From Typha latifolia (lineage: Eukaryota; Streptophyta; Magnoliopsida; Poales; Typhaceae), in NCBI GenBank assembly GCA_019914945.1, contig CM034100.1, positions 2,183,209 through 2,247,208 of the forward strand: a stretch of DNA of 64,000 nucleotides. Reading direction: 5' to 3'. The stretch's first letter is position 1. Each line of letters starts with the position of its first letter. Below are positions 63,851 to 64,000 of the stretch, in pieces. A model generated the notes under the pieces. The model had not been told where the DNA came from. It saw only the letters and a program-made list of their open reading frames with translations, and made no database searches. A program made the translations under genes and the position numbers.

Positions 63851-64000
63851 CTCCAATGGGGCTTTAAATAGGACTTCAAATTTGGAGCCAGGAATAGTAG
63901 GGCTCCAAATTTGGAGCCCCACCATGAAAATGGAGCGGGCTCCATTTGTTGTATCAATTTTTTGAAAATGTCCAAATTGCTCAATAATTGTTATATTCAA
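63845..64000. mobile_element. Possible MITE end cut by the window edge
   Basis: TTAGAGCAACTCCAATGGGG begins at 63842. The element then contains the inverted pair CAAATTTGGAGCC and GGCTCCAAATTTG (63878-63915). This start and GGAGCTCC-type palindromic interior resemble a MITE family I have met in other plant genomes, but I cannot confirm it. The right end is outside the window. Confidence 0.4.

Overview
This is plant nuclear DNA. It holds multi-exon genes with GT-AG introns, AT-rich intergenic DNA, microsatellites and MITE-like inserts, and plant-only families (CC-NLR, R2R3-MYB, EIN3/EIL, PKS, LEA). Several traits point to a monocot, probably not a grass: the EIL N-terminus resembles my recollection of rice EIL1, and the presenilin and LEA genes have GC-rich 5' ends. 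I cannot name the species with confidence.

Layout, left to right. 1-7000: the 3' part of a CC-NB-LRR resistance gene with 13 near-identical 72-bp LRR units. A tandem copy follows that has decayed to an LRR-only pseudogene and keeps the same 3' flank. 7.8-11.5 kb (+): NADH-cytochrome b5 reductase, 9 exons, with two inverted-repeat elements in intron 1. 13.7-15.1 kb (-): subgroup-1 R2R3-MYB (MYB60/MYB30 type). 16.9-18.3 kb (+): intronless presenilin. 22.8-24.2 kb (+): phytochrome kinase substrate-like protein. 28.1-30.0 kb (-): EIN3-like transcription factor with a probable leader intron. 34.7-35.4 kb (-): nsLTP-like secreted protein, head-to-head with 35.7-41.0 kb (+): SPF27/MOS4 splicing factor. 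42.5-50.3 kb (-): AGD14-like ARF-GAP, 13 exons. 53.1-54.6 kb (+): group-3 LEA protein with an ABRE plus CE3 promoter. 55.3-58.3 kb (-): ARF1 GTPase. 59.7-62.1 kb (-): MATE/DETOXIFICATION transporter. The rest is intergenic DNA without recognisable genes.

The genes do not form an operon or an obvious metabolic cluster. Functional themes overlap loosely. AGD14 (ARF-GAP) and ARF1 belong to one vesicle-traffic switch and lie about 5 kb apart. The NLR and MOS4 both have roles in immunity; in Arabidopsis MOS4 is needed for signalling by the NLR SNC1. EIL, MYB and LEA belong to ethylene, stress and ABA responses. I infer no shared regulation from this proximity.

Exon boundaries were derived by hand from splice consensus, preserved reading phase and family conservation. 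All the multi-exon models close in frame at lengths close to what I recall for the families. I found no convincing new biological system. The most interesting items are the homogenised LRR array and its decayed twin, the MITE-like elements in the b5 reductase intron, a GC-AG intron in MOS4, the uncertain C-terminal frame of the nsLTP gene, a 6-nt terminal coding exon in ARF1, and the compact ABA-response module of the LEA gene.
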